Below, one piece after another: positions 54,372-63,261 of a DNA stretch of 64,000 bases. Position 1 is the first letter of the stretch. The number at the start of each line of letters is the position of its first letter. The position numbers and the translations under genes are program-made. The stretch is from positions 434,001 through 498,000 of the forward strand of contig NZ_KE386571.1 in the NCBI RefSeq assembly GCF_000427645.1, in the 5' to 3' direction. The DNA is from Sphingomonas phyllosphaerae FA2 (GTDB lineage Bacteria; Pseudomonadota; Alphaproteobacteria; Sphingomonadales; Sphingomonadaceae). Below the pieces are notes generated by a model. That model did no database searches and was not told where the DNA came from. It worked only from the letters and a program-made list of their open reading frames with translations.

Positions 54372-55034
54372 TCAGTTCTCCGCCGTCATCGGTTCGTGCA
54401 GCAACAAGGCGCCGTCCTCCGCAATCTCGACCGACAGCGCGCGATAGTCCTCGACGCTGCCGTACGCGGTTTCCAGCGGCTGGTGATGCGTCGCGGTGAT
54501 GACCATCACGTCCGCGCCCGCCGCTTCGCCCGCAGCGATCCCGGCCCGCGCATCTTCCCACACCAGACAGTCGTTTGCCGCCACGCCCAGTCGTTCGGCG
54601 GCGAGAAGGAAGCAATCCGGCGCGGGCTTGCCCCTCTCGATATCGTCGGCCGTCACCATCACCTTCGGAGCCGCCAGCCCGGCGGCACGCAACCGCACCT
54701 CCGCCAGCGAGCGCGGCGCGGAGGTTACGATCGCCCAGCGATCCGCGGGTAGCGCGCGCGTGAACGCCGCCGCGCCCGCGATCTCGACCACATCGGCAAC
54801 ATCGTCGATCTCGGCCTGCAACAATGCCTCGAACTCCGCTTGCGGGTCGACGCCGGGTGGTGCGAAGCGGCGGATTGTCTCGATTGCGCGGACCCCGTGC
54901 ATCACCGCCATCAGCGCGTCGACGTCAATCGCATGCTTCTCCGCCCATGCCGTCCATGCACGAATGGCGGACGGGATGCTGTTGATCAGCGTCCCGTCCA
55001 TGTCGAACAGGAAGGCGGCGTAGCGGCGCGTCAC
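54372..55034 (-). CDS. HAD-family phosphatase, sugar-phosphatase-like
   Basis: A 220-residue haloacid-dehalogenase phosphatase. [16 protein letters not shown] carries the nucleophile and acid Asp residues, IVTSAPRSL the second motif, Lys in [10 protein letters not shown] the third, and [16 protein letters not shown] the fourth. Members of this type remove phosphate from sugar phosphates such as 2-deoxyglucose-6-phosphate or glycerol phosphate. The GTG start overlaps the leuA stop as GTGA, so it is translated with leuA, which is unusual and may point to a housekeeping role tied to that pathway or only to economy of layout. Confidence 0.9.
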   Translation of the reverse strand: MTRRYAAFLFDMDGTLINSIPSAIRAWTAWAEKHAIDVDALMAVMHGVRAIETIRRFAPPGVDPQAEFEALLQAEIDDVADVVEIAGAAAFTRALPADRWAIVTSAPRSLAEVRLRAAGLAAPKVMVTADDIERGKPAPDCFLLAAERLGVAANDCLVWEDARAGIAAGEAAGADVMVITATHHQPLETAYGSVEDYRALSVEIAEDGALLLHEPMTAEN

Positions 55035-56689
55035 GCGCGATTCGCCGCCGAGAGCACCGCGCGGACGCTGGCGGTCGCGATGTCGCTGTCGATCCCGACC
55101 CCCCACACGGTGCGGCCGTCGCCTGTGCGGCATTCGAGATAGGCAACCGCTTGCGCACCCGCGCCGTGGCCGATCGCATGTTCGCTATAATCGACGACGT
55201 CCAGATCGGGTCCGGTGCTGTCGGCAAGCGCCGCGATCACCCCCGAGATCAAGCCATTGCCGCGCCCGGACAGCGAGCGTTCCTCGCCGTCGATCGCCAC
55301 GCGCCCGACGAATACGCGCTCACCGGTCGCGCCTGTCTCCTCATAGTCACGCAGCACGAAGCGGTCGCCGCTGCCCGGCAGATACGTCTGTTCGAACGCG
55401 CCCCAGATGTCGGCGGCGTTCAGCTCGCGGCTGCTTTCGTCGGCGAGCGCCTGAACGTGGCGGCTGAAATCGGCCTGCATCCTTTTGGGGAGCTTCAACC
55501 CCTTGTCCTGCTCCAGCACCCAGGCGACCCCGCCCTTGCCGCTCTGCGAATTGACGCGGATCACCGCCTCGTAGCTGCGACCCAGATCGGCCGGGTCGAT
55601 CGGCAAATACGGCACTTCCCACAAAGTGTCGTTGCGCGCCGCCTGCGCCGCGAAACCCTTCTTGATCGCGTCCTGATGGCTGCCCGAAAAGGCGGTGAAC
55701 ACCAGATCGCCGGCGTAAGGCGTGCGCGGATGCACCGGGATGTTCGTCGCATATTCGACCGTCTTCACGATCTCGTCGATGTTCGACAGGTCGAGCTGCG
55801 GGTCGGTGCCTTGCGTGTACATGTTGAGCGCGACGGTCACGAGATCGCAATTGCCGGTTCGCTCGCCATTGCCGAGCAGGCAGCCCTCGACACGGTCCGC
55901 ACCCGCCATCAGCCCAAGCTCGGCGGCGGCGACCCCGGTGCCGCGATCGTTGTGCGTGTGGAGCGAGATCACCACCGCCTCGCGGTTGGGGATATTGCGC
56001 CCGAACCATTCGATCTGGTCGGCATAGACGTTCGGCGTCGCGCACTCGACGGTCGCGGGCAGGTTGAGGATGATCGGCGCGTCGGCGGTCGGGCGCAGCA
56101 CCTCCATCACCGCCGCGCAGACCTCGACCGAGAAATCCAGCTCGGCGGTGGAGAAGGTTTCGGGAGAATATTCGAACTGCCAGCGCGTGTCCGGCCGCTT
56201 CGCCGCCTCGTCACGCAGCACCTTCGCGCCCTCGACTGCGATGTTCTTCACCTCGTCGCGCGTCATCCCGAACACGATCTTGCGCCACGCCGGGCTGACC
56301 GCATTGTAGACGTGGACGATCGCGGTCCTCGCGCCCTCCAAACTCTCGAAGCTGCGCTCGATCAGGTCGCGGCGCGATTGCGTCAACACCTGGATCGAGA
56401 CGTCGTCGGGCACGCGACCGTCGCGCACCAGCCCGCTGATGAAGTCGAACTCGGTCGCGCCGGCGCTGGGGAAGCCGACCTCGATCTCCTTCAATCCCAC
56501 CTTCACCAGCAGGTCGAAGAAACGCGTCTTCTTCTCGGCATCCATAGGGTCGATCAACGCCTGATTGCCGTCGCGCAAATCGGTCGACAACCAGCGCGGC
56601 GCGCGCGTGATCGTGTTCGACGGCCAGCGCCGGTCGGGCAGGTCGACGGTCGGGAAGGGGCGGTATTTGACGGAAGGATCGCGCAACAT
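55031..56689 (-). CDS. leuA: 2-isopropylmalate synthase
   Basis: A 552-residue enzyme for the first committed step of leucine synthesis, condensing acetyl-CoA with 2-oxoisovalerate. The N-terminal region shows [15 protein letters not shown] and [24 protein letters not shown], as in the LeuA type-2 class of about 550 residues. The metal-binding His pair is in [31 protein letters not shown], here quoted in part, and the C-terminal regulatory domain includes [26 protein letters not shown]. The ATG at 56689 is preferred to the GTG just ahead. A Leu-rich leader peptide lies 92 bases upstream. Confidence 0.96.
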   Translation of the reverse strand: MLRDPSVKYRPFPTVDLPDRRWPSNTITRAPRWLSTDLRDGNQALIDPMDAEKKTRFFDLLVKVGLKEIEVGFPSAGATEFDFISGLVRDGRVPDDVSIQVLTQSRRDLIERSFESLEGARTAIVHVYNAVSPAWRKIVFGMTRDEVKNIAVEGAKVLRDEAAKRPDTRWQFEYSPETFSTAELDFSVEVCAAVMEVLRPTADAPIILNLPATVECATPNVYADQIEWFGRNIPNREAVVISLHTHNDRGTGVAAAELGLMAGADRVEGCLLGNGERTGNCDLVTVALNMYTQGTDPQLDLSNIDEIVKTVEYATNIPVHPRTPYAGDLVFTAFSGSHQDAIKKGFAAQAARNDTLWEVPYLPIDPADLGRSYEAVIRVNSQSGKGGVAWVLEQDKGLKLPKRMQADFSRHVQALADESSRELNAADIWGAFEQTYLPGSGDRFVLRDYEETGATGERVFVGRVAIDGEERSLSGRGNGLISGVIAALADSTGPDLDVVDYSEHAIGHGAGAQAVAYLECRTGDGRTVWGVGIDSDIATASVRAVLSAANRA

Positions 56690-56733
56690 CACGGGGCTCT
56701 CTTATGCAGGAGCGTCGGGGAAAGGTCGGATCA

Positions 56734-56789
56734 GCCCTTAGGCGCGTCGCGCGTGCGATGCACGCGTCGGCAGGTTCGCGCCTAAGGGC
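56734..56789 (-). promoter_or_regulatory. Candidate leucine attenuator hairpin ahead of leuA
   Basis: Two perfect 13-base inverted arms (56734-56746 gcccttaggcgcg and 56777-56789) enclose a second small hairpin (GCGTGC-gat-GCACGC, 56751-56765). On the minus strand the promoter-proximal arm contains the stop codon of the leader peptide, so a ribosome there would block pairing. There is only a short pyrimidine run after the distal arm, so a classical intrinsic terminator is not clear. Confidence 0.6.
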
Positions 56790-56826
56790 GCGTAAGTCGC
56801 AGAAGAAGGGCCGGGCCACGCGTCAT
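56782..56826 (-). CDS. Leucine-rich leader peptide for leuA
   Basis: A 14-residue frame, MTRGPALLLRLTRP, with four leucines in five positions (LLLRL), just upstream of leuA on the same strand. Leader peptides of this kind sense charged leucyl-tRNA through ribosome stalling. The stop codon falls inside the first arm of the hairpin described at 56734-56789. Its own ribosome site is weak. The coincidence of Leu codons, position and hairpin is the evidence. Confidence 0.7.
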   Translation of the reverse strand: MTRGPALLLRLTRP

Positions 56827-56930
56827 TGGGGCCGTGCCTACCCCGCGAGACCGGCCACTGTCCAGTGCCGCGATTTTATTGAGGAAAAAGCAAGGTTTCC
56901 CGGCCATTTACGGCGTTGACGGGAGTTTGC

Positions 56931-57320
56931 ATGTTACAGATCGTCTATATCAGCACGGCCACCGGAACAGTGGATACGGCCGCGATCCTGGCCACTTCGC
57001 GCCGTAACAACGCGCGCGATGGTTTGACCGGCCTGCTCTATACCAATGGCAAGCGGTTCCTTCAGGTGCTCGAGGGCGATCCCGCAAACATCGAGCGGGC
57101 GATGGCCCGGATCGACGCCGATCCGCGGCATCGCGCAATGGTGGTGCTTTCGTCTCGCGACGTCAGCACACGCGAGTTCGGGGCGTGGGCGATGGCCGAA
57201 CGCGTCGTCGGCGACGATGCCGACGCCTTCGTGGCGCGCGTCCGGACGCTGGTCGCGCAGGCCTCGCCTTCGGTGCGCGCGACCTTCGACGGCTTCGTCC
57301 AGCTGCACCGCGCCGCCTGA
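56931..57320 (+). CDS. BLUF-domain blue-light sensor
   Basis: A 129-residue protein made of one BLUF domain, which binds FAD and responds to blue light. The core residues appear as Tyr6 (LQIVYIS), Asn27 (SRRNNARDGLTG) and Gln45 (FLQVLEG), with FGAWAMAER carrying the semi-conserved Trp. The region between Tyr and Asn is slightly shorter than in well-known members. GGGAGTTTGC precedes the ATG. It has no output domain and is divergent from leuA, so it must act by protein contact. Confidence 0.94.
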   Translation: MLQIVYISTATGTVDTAAILATSRRNNARDGLTGLLYTNGKRFLQVLEGDPANIERAMARIDADPRHRAMVVLSSRDVSTREFGAWAMAERVVGDDADAFVARVRTLVAQASPSVRATFDGFVQLHRAA

Positions 57321-57387
57321 GATCGTCGCTTGCCCGCCGCTCGGCACGGCGCAATAACCTTCCTCGAAGCAGACGGGGAGGTTAACG

Positions 57388-57753
57388 ATGCGCGCGATCA
57401 TCATGGCGGCGGCGATCGGGATGGCGGCGGCGAGTGCCGCGTCGGCGGCGGACACGGGTGACTATGGTCCCGCGCTGCGCAAGATGCTGACCGATGCGGC
57501 GGGCGGACGCTGTCCCGACGATCTGATGGCCGAGCCGTTGCTGTCCGCATGCCGCGCGCAATTGCCACAGATGCAGCCCGGCTTGACGGCACTTGGCGCG
57601 GTCGGCGACCTGTCGTTCATCAAGGGCGAAGGCGACGGCGACACGCGCATCGAAACCTATGCGGTCAAATTCGCGGGCGGGACGACGGCGATCTGGAGCA
57701 TCGGTCACCGCAAGGACGGCAAGTTCGGCGCGGCCTACTCGCTCGGGCAGTAA
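57388..57753 (+). CDS. Exported protein of unknown function, 121 residues
   Basis: Signal peptide MRAIIMAAAIGMAAASAASAA, then a mature part of 100 residues with a Cys pair (GRCPDDLMAEPLLSACRAQL) likely to be a disulfide, and a beta-like C-terminal part KFAGGTTAIWSIGHRKDGKFGAAYSLGQ, in part. A good ribosome site, GGGGAGGTTAACG, supports the start. No family was recognised. It stands alone after the BLUF gene and is followed by a strong hairpin. Confidence 0.75.
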   Translation: MRAIIMAAAIGMAAASAASAADTGDYGPALRKMLTDAAGGRCPDDLMAEPLLSACRAQLPQMQPGLTALGAVGDLSFIKGEGDGDTRIETYAVKFAGGTTAIWSIGHRKDGKFGAAYSLGQ

Positions 57754-57755
57754 CG

Positions 57756-57780
57756 CCCGGCCCCGCGTGGCGGGGCCGGG
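57756..57780. terminator. Hairpin between convergent genes
   Basis: CCCGGCCCCGC and GCGGGGCCGGG form a perfect 11-bp stem around a 3-base loop, 3 bases after one gene and 8 before the end of the convergent YceI gene. There is no T run on either side, but position and strength suggest a bidirectional transcription barrier. Confidence 0.7.
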
Positions 57781-57787
57781 AGGGCAA

Positions 57788-58405
57788 TCAGGCCGTGAAC
57801 GCCGCCTGCACCGTCAGCTTGACGTTGTCCGACACGACCGGCGCGGCATAGCCGAGGCCGAAGTCGCTGCGCTTGATCGTGCCGGTGCCGGTGAAGCCGA
57901 AGTTGACCTTCTTGCTCATCGGGTTGGTGCCCGCGCCGACGAACGTGACGTCCAGCGCGACCGGCTCGGTGACGCCCTTGATCGTCAGATCGCCGTTCAG
58001 CGTCGCGCGGTTCGGCCCGCGCGGCGTCACCGATGTGGAGACGAAGCGCGCGGTCGGATTGGCTGCGGCATCGAAGAAATCGCCCGACTTGAGGTGCTTG
58101 GCAAACGGCGCCGAGGTGGTCGACAGCTCGTTGATCGCGAAGGTCACGTCGACCTTGGTCGCGGCGGGCTTCTTCGGGTCGATGGTGATCGAGCCGCCCT
58201 GCGCGCCGAACTGGCCCTGCAGCATCGAGAAGCCCATGTGGTTGACCTCCCACGTCACCTGCGTGTGCGCGGGGTCGACCTGATAGGTGCCGGCGGCGAC
58301 GCGCGCCGCCTGCGGCTGGCCGGGCTGCTGCGCGGTGGTCGCGAGCTGCGCGACGGCGGGAACCGCGAGTGTCGTGGCGAGAACGGCGGCGATGATCGGA
58401 CGCAT
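57788..58405 (-). CDS. YceI-family periplasmic protein
   Basis: A 205-residue lipocalin-like protein that binds isoprenoid-type lipids in other bacteria. Signal peptide MRPIIAAVLATTLAVPAVAQ; mature part starts GTYQVDPAHTQVTWEVNHMGFS, the typical YceI opening, followed by KHLKSGDFFDAAANPTA and LTIKGVTEPVALDV. The start is supported by AGGAGG 9 bases upstream. Single-gene unit; function in this organism unknown. Confidence 0.94.
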   Translation of the reverse strand: MRPIIAAVLATTLAVPAVAQLATTAQQPGQPQAARVAAGTYQVDPAHTQVTWEVNHMGFSMLQGQFGAQGGSITIDPKKPAATKVDVTFAINELSTTSAPFAKHLKSGDFFDAAANPTARFVSTSVTPRGPNRATLNGDLTIKGVTEPVALDVTFVGAGTNPMSKKVNFGFTGTGTIKRSDFGLGYAAPVVSDNVKLTVQAAFTA

Positions 58406-58500
58406 GTTGTTGATCCTCCTGTGGTGTGCGCGGTTGCACCACAGTTTCGCGTCGGTGCGAAGACGCCGCGCACGAAACGGATCATTTCGCCGCGAGGCCG

Positions 58501-59289
58501 CTATTCGCCCGCGGGTTCCTGATCTGGCTCCGCGCCGCCGTTGGGGATGATGTCGAAGCGGATCCGCACCCATGCGCCGATCAACTCGGTCCCGCCCTTG
58601 CGCGGCGGCCTCACGAGGAACTGCCACGCCGCCTGCCGCAGCGCGCGCCCGATCCCGGAGCCCGGCGTCTCGCCCAGCTCGCGGCAATCCTCGACATGGA
58701 AGCGCGGCGCGGTGCGGCACGCCACCATCCCCCAGCCGGTCTTGCCGCGCGGCATGTACGGCTGCGTCTCGGCGGGGCGGGGACGGCGATACCATTCGGC
58801 GGCGTACAGCGGCTCGCCGCCCGGCCCTAGCCCGACGGTCTGCGTGTCGTCACCGCGTCCGCTATCGCCCTTGCCGCTCGCAGACGGACCGGCGGTGCCC
58901 TTGATCGTGCCGATGTCGGAGGCGGCATAATCGACGTGGTTGAGGATCATCACGCCCGGCAGATGCAGCGGTTGCTCGGGGAGCGGCGGGGCGGGCACCG
59001 GGCGCGGGGTGACGACGCGCGGCGTGGTGATCTCGCTGCGGGTCGGCGCGGCCTGCTGGCGCTGCGCCTTTTGCGTGTCCGATTTCTGTTGCTTCGCGCC
59101 TTCGTTGCGTACGTCGAAGCTGACCAGCCGGCGTCCGTCGCCGAAGTCGCCGTGCACCACGCCGCCCATCGTCAGCAGCGCGAGGATGATCGCGATCGCG
59201 ATGCCGATCGCCAGCAGCACCGACACGACGCGGCTGCCCGTGTCTTGACGGGTCCGGTACGACGAAGCTCGGTACGTCGCCGTCCGCAT
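58501..59289 (-). CDS. TonB-like energy transducer
   Basis: A 262-residue inner-membrane protein with one helix near the N-terminus (VVSVLLAIGIAIAIILALLTM), a Gln/Lys-rich and then Pro-rich spacer (TPRPVPAPPLPEQPL), and a C-terminal domain with MVACRTAPRFHVEDCRELGE and ALRQAAWQFLVRPPR. The layout matches TonB, but the C-terminal sequence is diverged, so it may serve specific receptors or be a TonB paralogue. No ExbB/ExbD genes are adjacent. MRTATYRASS is preferred as start. Confidence 0.78.
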   Translation of the reverse strand: MRTATYRASSYRTRQDTGSRVVSVLLAIGIAIAIILALLTMGGVVHGDFGDGRRLVSFDVRNEGAKQQKSDTQKAQRQQAAPTRSEITTPRVVTPRPVPAPPLPEQPLHLPGVMILNHVDYAASDIGTIKGTAGPSASGKGDSGRGDDTQTVGLGPGGEPLYAAEWYRRPRPAETQPYMPRGKTGWGMVACRTAPRFHVEDCRELGETPGSGIGRALRQAAWQFLVRPPRKGGTELIGAWVRIRFDIIPNGGAEPDQEPAGE

Positions 59290-59600
59290 CTGCGCGCGAT
59301 TACAGGAGGGAGCCGCGGGCGGCAATCGGCTTCGGGGTTACAAAGCGGTTAGGTGGTGGGCGCAAGTAACGTCATTCCCGCGAAGGCGGGGATCCAGACG
59401 CGCAGGTCGTCGTAAAGGCCGATACGTCCGAGGTTCTGGATACCCGCCTTCGCGGGAATGACGCCAGAGGAGGTGCGCGATGCCCCCCAACCCGCCGGCC
59501 CGTCGGCCCCGGCAAAGCCGGGCCCTATGGGCCGGCTCTGCCGCGCCGGCCGATCTGGCGCAGTCGGGCGGCAGCAGGGCTGCCGCGCGCTGCGCTGCGA
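59290..59600. other. Intergenic region between ilvC and the TonB-like gene
   Basis: This 311-base gap contains a family B repeat (59371-59463) and a run of GC-rich hairpins near 59505-59560, one reading CCCGGC-aaa-GCCGGG. No gene was seen. The hairpins may end the ilvC transcript. Confidence 0.6.
59371..59463. repeat. Dispersed palindromic repeat, family B
   Basis: The left arm is gtcattcccgcgaaggcggg and the right arm cccgccttcgcgggaatgac, the same arms as at 54270-54361 with a different centre. Confidence 0.85.
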
Positions 59601-60626
<1,026 letters not shown>

Positions 60627-60639
60627 CTACTCCTTTCTT

Positions 60640-60723
60640 CGTCGCCCCGGCCTTGCGCCAGGGTCCCGCTTTTCGCCGGTGTGGCAGAAGAAGCGGGACC
60701 CCGGATCAAGTCCGGGGGTGACG
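60640..60723. repeat. Dispersed palindromic repeat, family A
   Basis: The left arm begins cgtcgccccggccttgcgcc and the right arm ends ccggatcaagtccgggggtg. It lies between ilvN and ilvC, genes that are normally one transcript. Confidence 0.82.
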
Positions 60724-60747
60724 TGGTGTTGATGTAAAACGATAAAC

Positions 60748-61263
60748 TCAGGCCGCGTCCTTGCCGCGGGCGATCGCAACGATGCCGGTGCGCGCGACCT
60801 CGATCAGGCCGACTTCCGCCATCAATTCCAGAAACTTGTCGATCTTGCTCGTGCCGCCCGTCACCTCGAACACGAAGCTGCTGGTCGTCGCGTCGACGAC
60901 GCGCGCGCGATATACCTCCGCGAGCCGCAGCGCTTCGATGCGATGATCGCCGGTGCCGCGAACCTTGACCAGCGCAAGCTCGCGCTCGACGTGATCGCCC
61001 TCGGCGGTCAGGTCGTGGACGCGGTGGACGGGCACCAGCCGGTCGAGCTGCGCGACGATCTGCTCCAGTGTCGCCGGGCTGGCGCTGGTAACGATCGTAA
61101 TGCGGCTGACCGCCTTGTCGGCGGTAATCTCGCTGACCGTCAGGCTCTCGATATTGTAGCCGCGCGCGGTGAACAGCCCGGCGATCCGGGCGAGGATGCC
61201 CGGTTCGTTGTCGACGATCACCGCCAGCGTATGGCGTTCGGCTTTCTCTTCACGGATGTGCAT
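60748..61263 (-). CDS. ilvN: Acetolactate synthase small (regulatory) subunit
   Basis: A 171-residue regulatory subunit that activates the catalytic subunit and carries feedback inhibition by valine. The N-terminal ACT domain shows RHTLAVIVDNEPGILARIAGLFTARGYNIESLTV in pieces, and the C-terminal part has LAEVYRARVVD and FEVTGGTSKIDKFLELM. The start has AGGAATGTTAA ahead. It follows the large-subunit gene after 149 bases that contain a palindromic repeat. Confidence 0.97.
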   Translation of the reverse strand: MHIREEKAERHTLAVIVDNEPGILARIAGLFTARGYNIESLTVSEITADKAVSRITIVTSASPATLEQIVAQLDRLVPVHRVHDLTAEGDHVERELALVKVRGTGDHRIEALRLAEVYRARVVDATTSSFVFEVTGGTSKIDKFLELMAEVGLIEVARTGIVAIARGKDAA

Positions 61264-61276
61264 TTAACATTCCTGA

Positions 61277-61406
61277 CTCCCCTCCCTTTGAAGGGAGGGG
61301 GTTGAGGGTGGGTTAGCGTCCTGGCGGTGTACGGAGGGCGGGGCGCACCTTGCGCCGTATGCGAGCACGCCACCCACCCCCAACCCCCCCCTTGAAAGGG
61401 AGAGGG
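61277..61406. repeat. Dispersed palindromic repeat, family F
   Basis: The left arm runs ctcccctccctttgaaggga and on to ggttgagggtggg; the right arm reads cacccacccccaaccccccc and on to ttgaaagggagag. It fills the gap between ilvB and ilvN. Confidence 0.8.
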
Positions 61407-61412
61407 CTTTCA

Positions 61413-63173
61413 TCAAACCAGCGCCTTGGCCTCGTCGTCCATCGTTCCGCTGACCTCGTTGGCCTGCAGGATCATGTCGGTGTGCGCCGCGCCGCTCGGG
61501 ATCATCGGGAAGCAATTGGCGAGCTTCGCCACCATGCAATCCACCATCACCGGACCGTCATGCGCCAGCATCTCGGCGATCCCGGCCTCCAGCTGGTCGG
61601 GCCGCTCGATACGGATGCCCTTCCAGCCATAGGCCTCGGCCAGCTTCACGAAATCGGGCAGCGAATCCGAATAGCTCTCGGCATAGCGGCTCTCATAGGT
61701 CAGCTCCTGCCACTGGCGGACCATGCCCATATATTCGTTGTTGAGGATGAACACCTTGACCGGCAGGCGATATTGCGTCGCCGTCGCCAGCTCCTGAATG
61801 TTCATCTGGATCGACGCCTCGCCCGCGATGTCGATGACCAGCGCATTCGGGTTGCCGAGCTGCGCGCCGATCGCGGCAGGCAGGCCGTAGCCCATCGTGC
61901 CCAGTCCACCGCTGGTCAGCCATTTGTTCGGCAGATCGAACCCGAAATGTTGCGCAGCCCACATCTGGTGCTGACCGACCTCGGTGGTGATGATCGGCTG
62001 GCGGCGATGCGTGGCGTCGTACAGCGCGCGCACCGCACGCTGCGGCATGATCTCGCCATTGTTCTCGTTCGGCCCGGTCTCGGGGAAGTCGAGGCACTTG
62101 CGCGCCCGCCAGCCCTCGATCCGCCGCAGCCATTCGGCGATGTCGGGCTTCGGATGCTGGCGCGCCTTCCAGACGTGGATCATGTCCTGCATCGCATGGC
62201 CGGCATCGGCGACGATCGGAAGGTCGATCCGCACCGTCTTGTTGATGCTCGACCGGTCGATGTCGATATGCACCTTGCGGCTGTTGGGCGAAAAGGCGTC
62301 GAGCCGCCCCGTGACCCGGTCGTCGAAGCGCGAGCCGATCGCGACGACCAGATCGGCCTGGTTCATCGCCATGTTCGCTTCATAGGTGCCGTGCATGCCC
62401 AGCATCCCGAGCCATTGCGGCCCGCTCGCGGGATAGGCGCCGAGCCCCATCAGCGTCGAGGTCACCGGCGCGCCGGTGATCTTCGCCAGCTCCTGCAACA
62501 GCTGCGACGCGGCCGGACCCGAGTTGATGACGCCGCCACCCGTATAGAGCACCGGACGCTCCGCCGCCGCCAGCATGTCGACGACCTGCTCGATCGCGGC
62601 GCGGTCGGCCTTGATCTGCGGGCGATAGGTCTTGTGCTGGATCGGGCCGGGCTTGGCATAGCCGGCGGTCGCGACCTGCACGTCCTTGGGGATGTCCACA
62701 ACCACCGGCCCGGGGCGGCCCGAGGTGGCGATATGGAACGCCTCATGGATGACCGCGCCGAGCCGCGCCGGGTCCTTCACGAGATAATTGTGCTTCGAGC
62801 AATGACGCGTGATGCCGACGGTATCGGCCTCCTGGAACGCGTCCGAGCCGATCAGCGCGGTCGGCACCTGCCCGGTGATGACCACCATAGGAATCGAGTC
62901 GAGCAGCGCATCGGTGATCCCGGTGACCGCGTTGGTCGCGCCGGGGCCGGAGGTGACGAGCACGACGCCGGGTTTGCCGGTCGAGCGCGCATAGCCTTCC
63001 GCGGCATGGGTGGCCGCCTGTTCGTGACGCACGAGAATGTGGCGAATGCGCTTCGAACGGAACAAGGCGTCGTAGATCGGCAGGACGGCACCGCCCGGAT
63101 AGCCGAACACGACCTCCACGCCGAGATCGCACAGCGCCTCGACCAGGATGTCTGCTCCGCTCTTCTCGGTCAC
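61413..63173 (-). CDS. ilvB: Acetolactate synthase large (catalytic) subunit
   Basis: A ThDP-dependent enzyme of about 586 residues that makes acetolactate or acetohydroxybutyrate. VEVVFGYPGGAVLPIYDAL holds the catalytic-Glu region together with HEQAATHAAEGYAR, LVTSGPGATNAVTGI is the standard third motif, and the ThDP-binding segment is VIDIAGEASIQMNIQELATA. The GTG at 63173 has AGGAG 7 bases upstream and is preferred; the ATG at 63188 would have its start over that ribosome site. First gene of ilvB-ilvN-ilvC, 73+ bases after miaA. Confidence 0.97.
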   Translation of the reverse strand: MTEKSGADILVEALCDLGVEVVFGYPGGAVLPIYDALFRSKRIRHILVRHEQAATHAAEGYARSTGKPGVVLVTSGPGATNAVTGITDALLDSIPMVVITGQVPTALIGSDAFQEADTVGITRHCSKHNYLVKDPARLGAVIHEAFHIATSGRPGPVVVDIPKDVQVATAGYAKPGPIQHKTYRPQIKADRAAIEQVVDMLAAAERPVLYTGGGVINSGPAASQLLQELAKITGAPVTSTLMGLGAYPASGPQWLGMLGMHGTYEANMAMNQADLVVAIGSRFDDRVTGRLDAFSPNSRKVHIDIDRSSINKTVRIDLPIVADAGHAMQDMIHVWKARQHPKPDIAEWLRRIEGWRARKCLDFPETGPNENNGEIMPQRAVRALYDATHRRQPIITTEVGQHQMWAAQHFGFDLPNKWLTSGGLGTMGYGLPAAIGAQLGNPNALVIDIAGEASIQMNIQELATATQYRLPVKVFILNNEYMGMVRQWQELTYESRYAESYSDSLPDFVKLAEAYGWKGIRIERPDQLEAGIAEMLAHDGPVMVDCMVAKLANCFPMIPSGAAHTDMILQANEVSGTMDDEAKALV

Positions 63174-63261
63174 GTCACGTCTCCTCATTGGGGAAGGGGC
63201 AGACGTCTTAGCCTGCCGGGTCCGGGGGCGCTACGGCATAGAAAGTTACGCGTCAACAGCT

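Noticed and set aside
56690..56930. T-box riboswitch before leuA
   Set aside because: No T-box core sequence was seen; a leader peptide with hairpin explains the region better.
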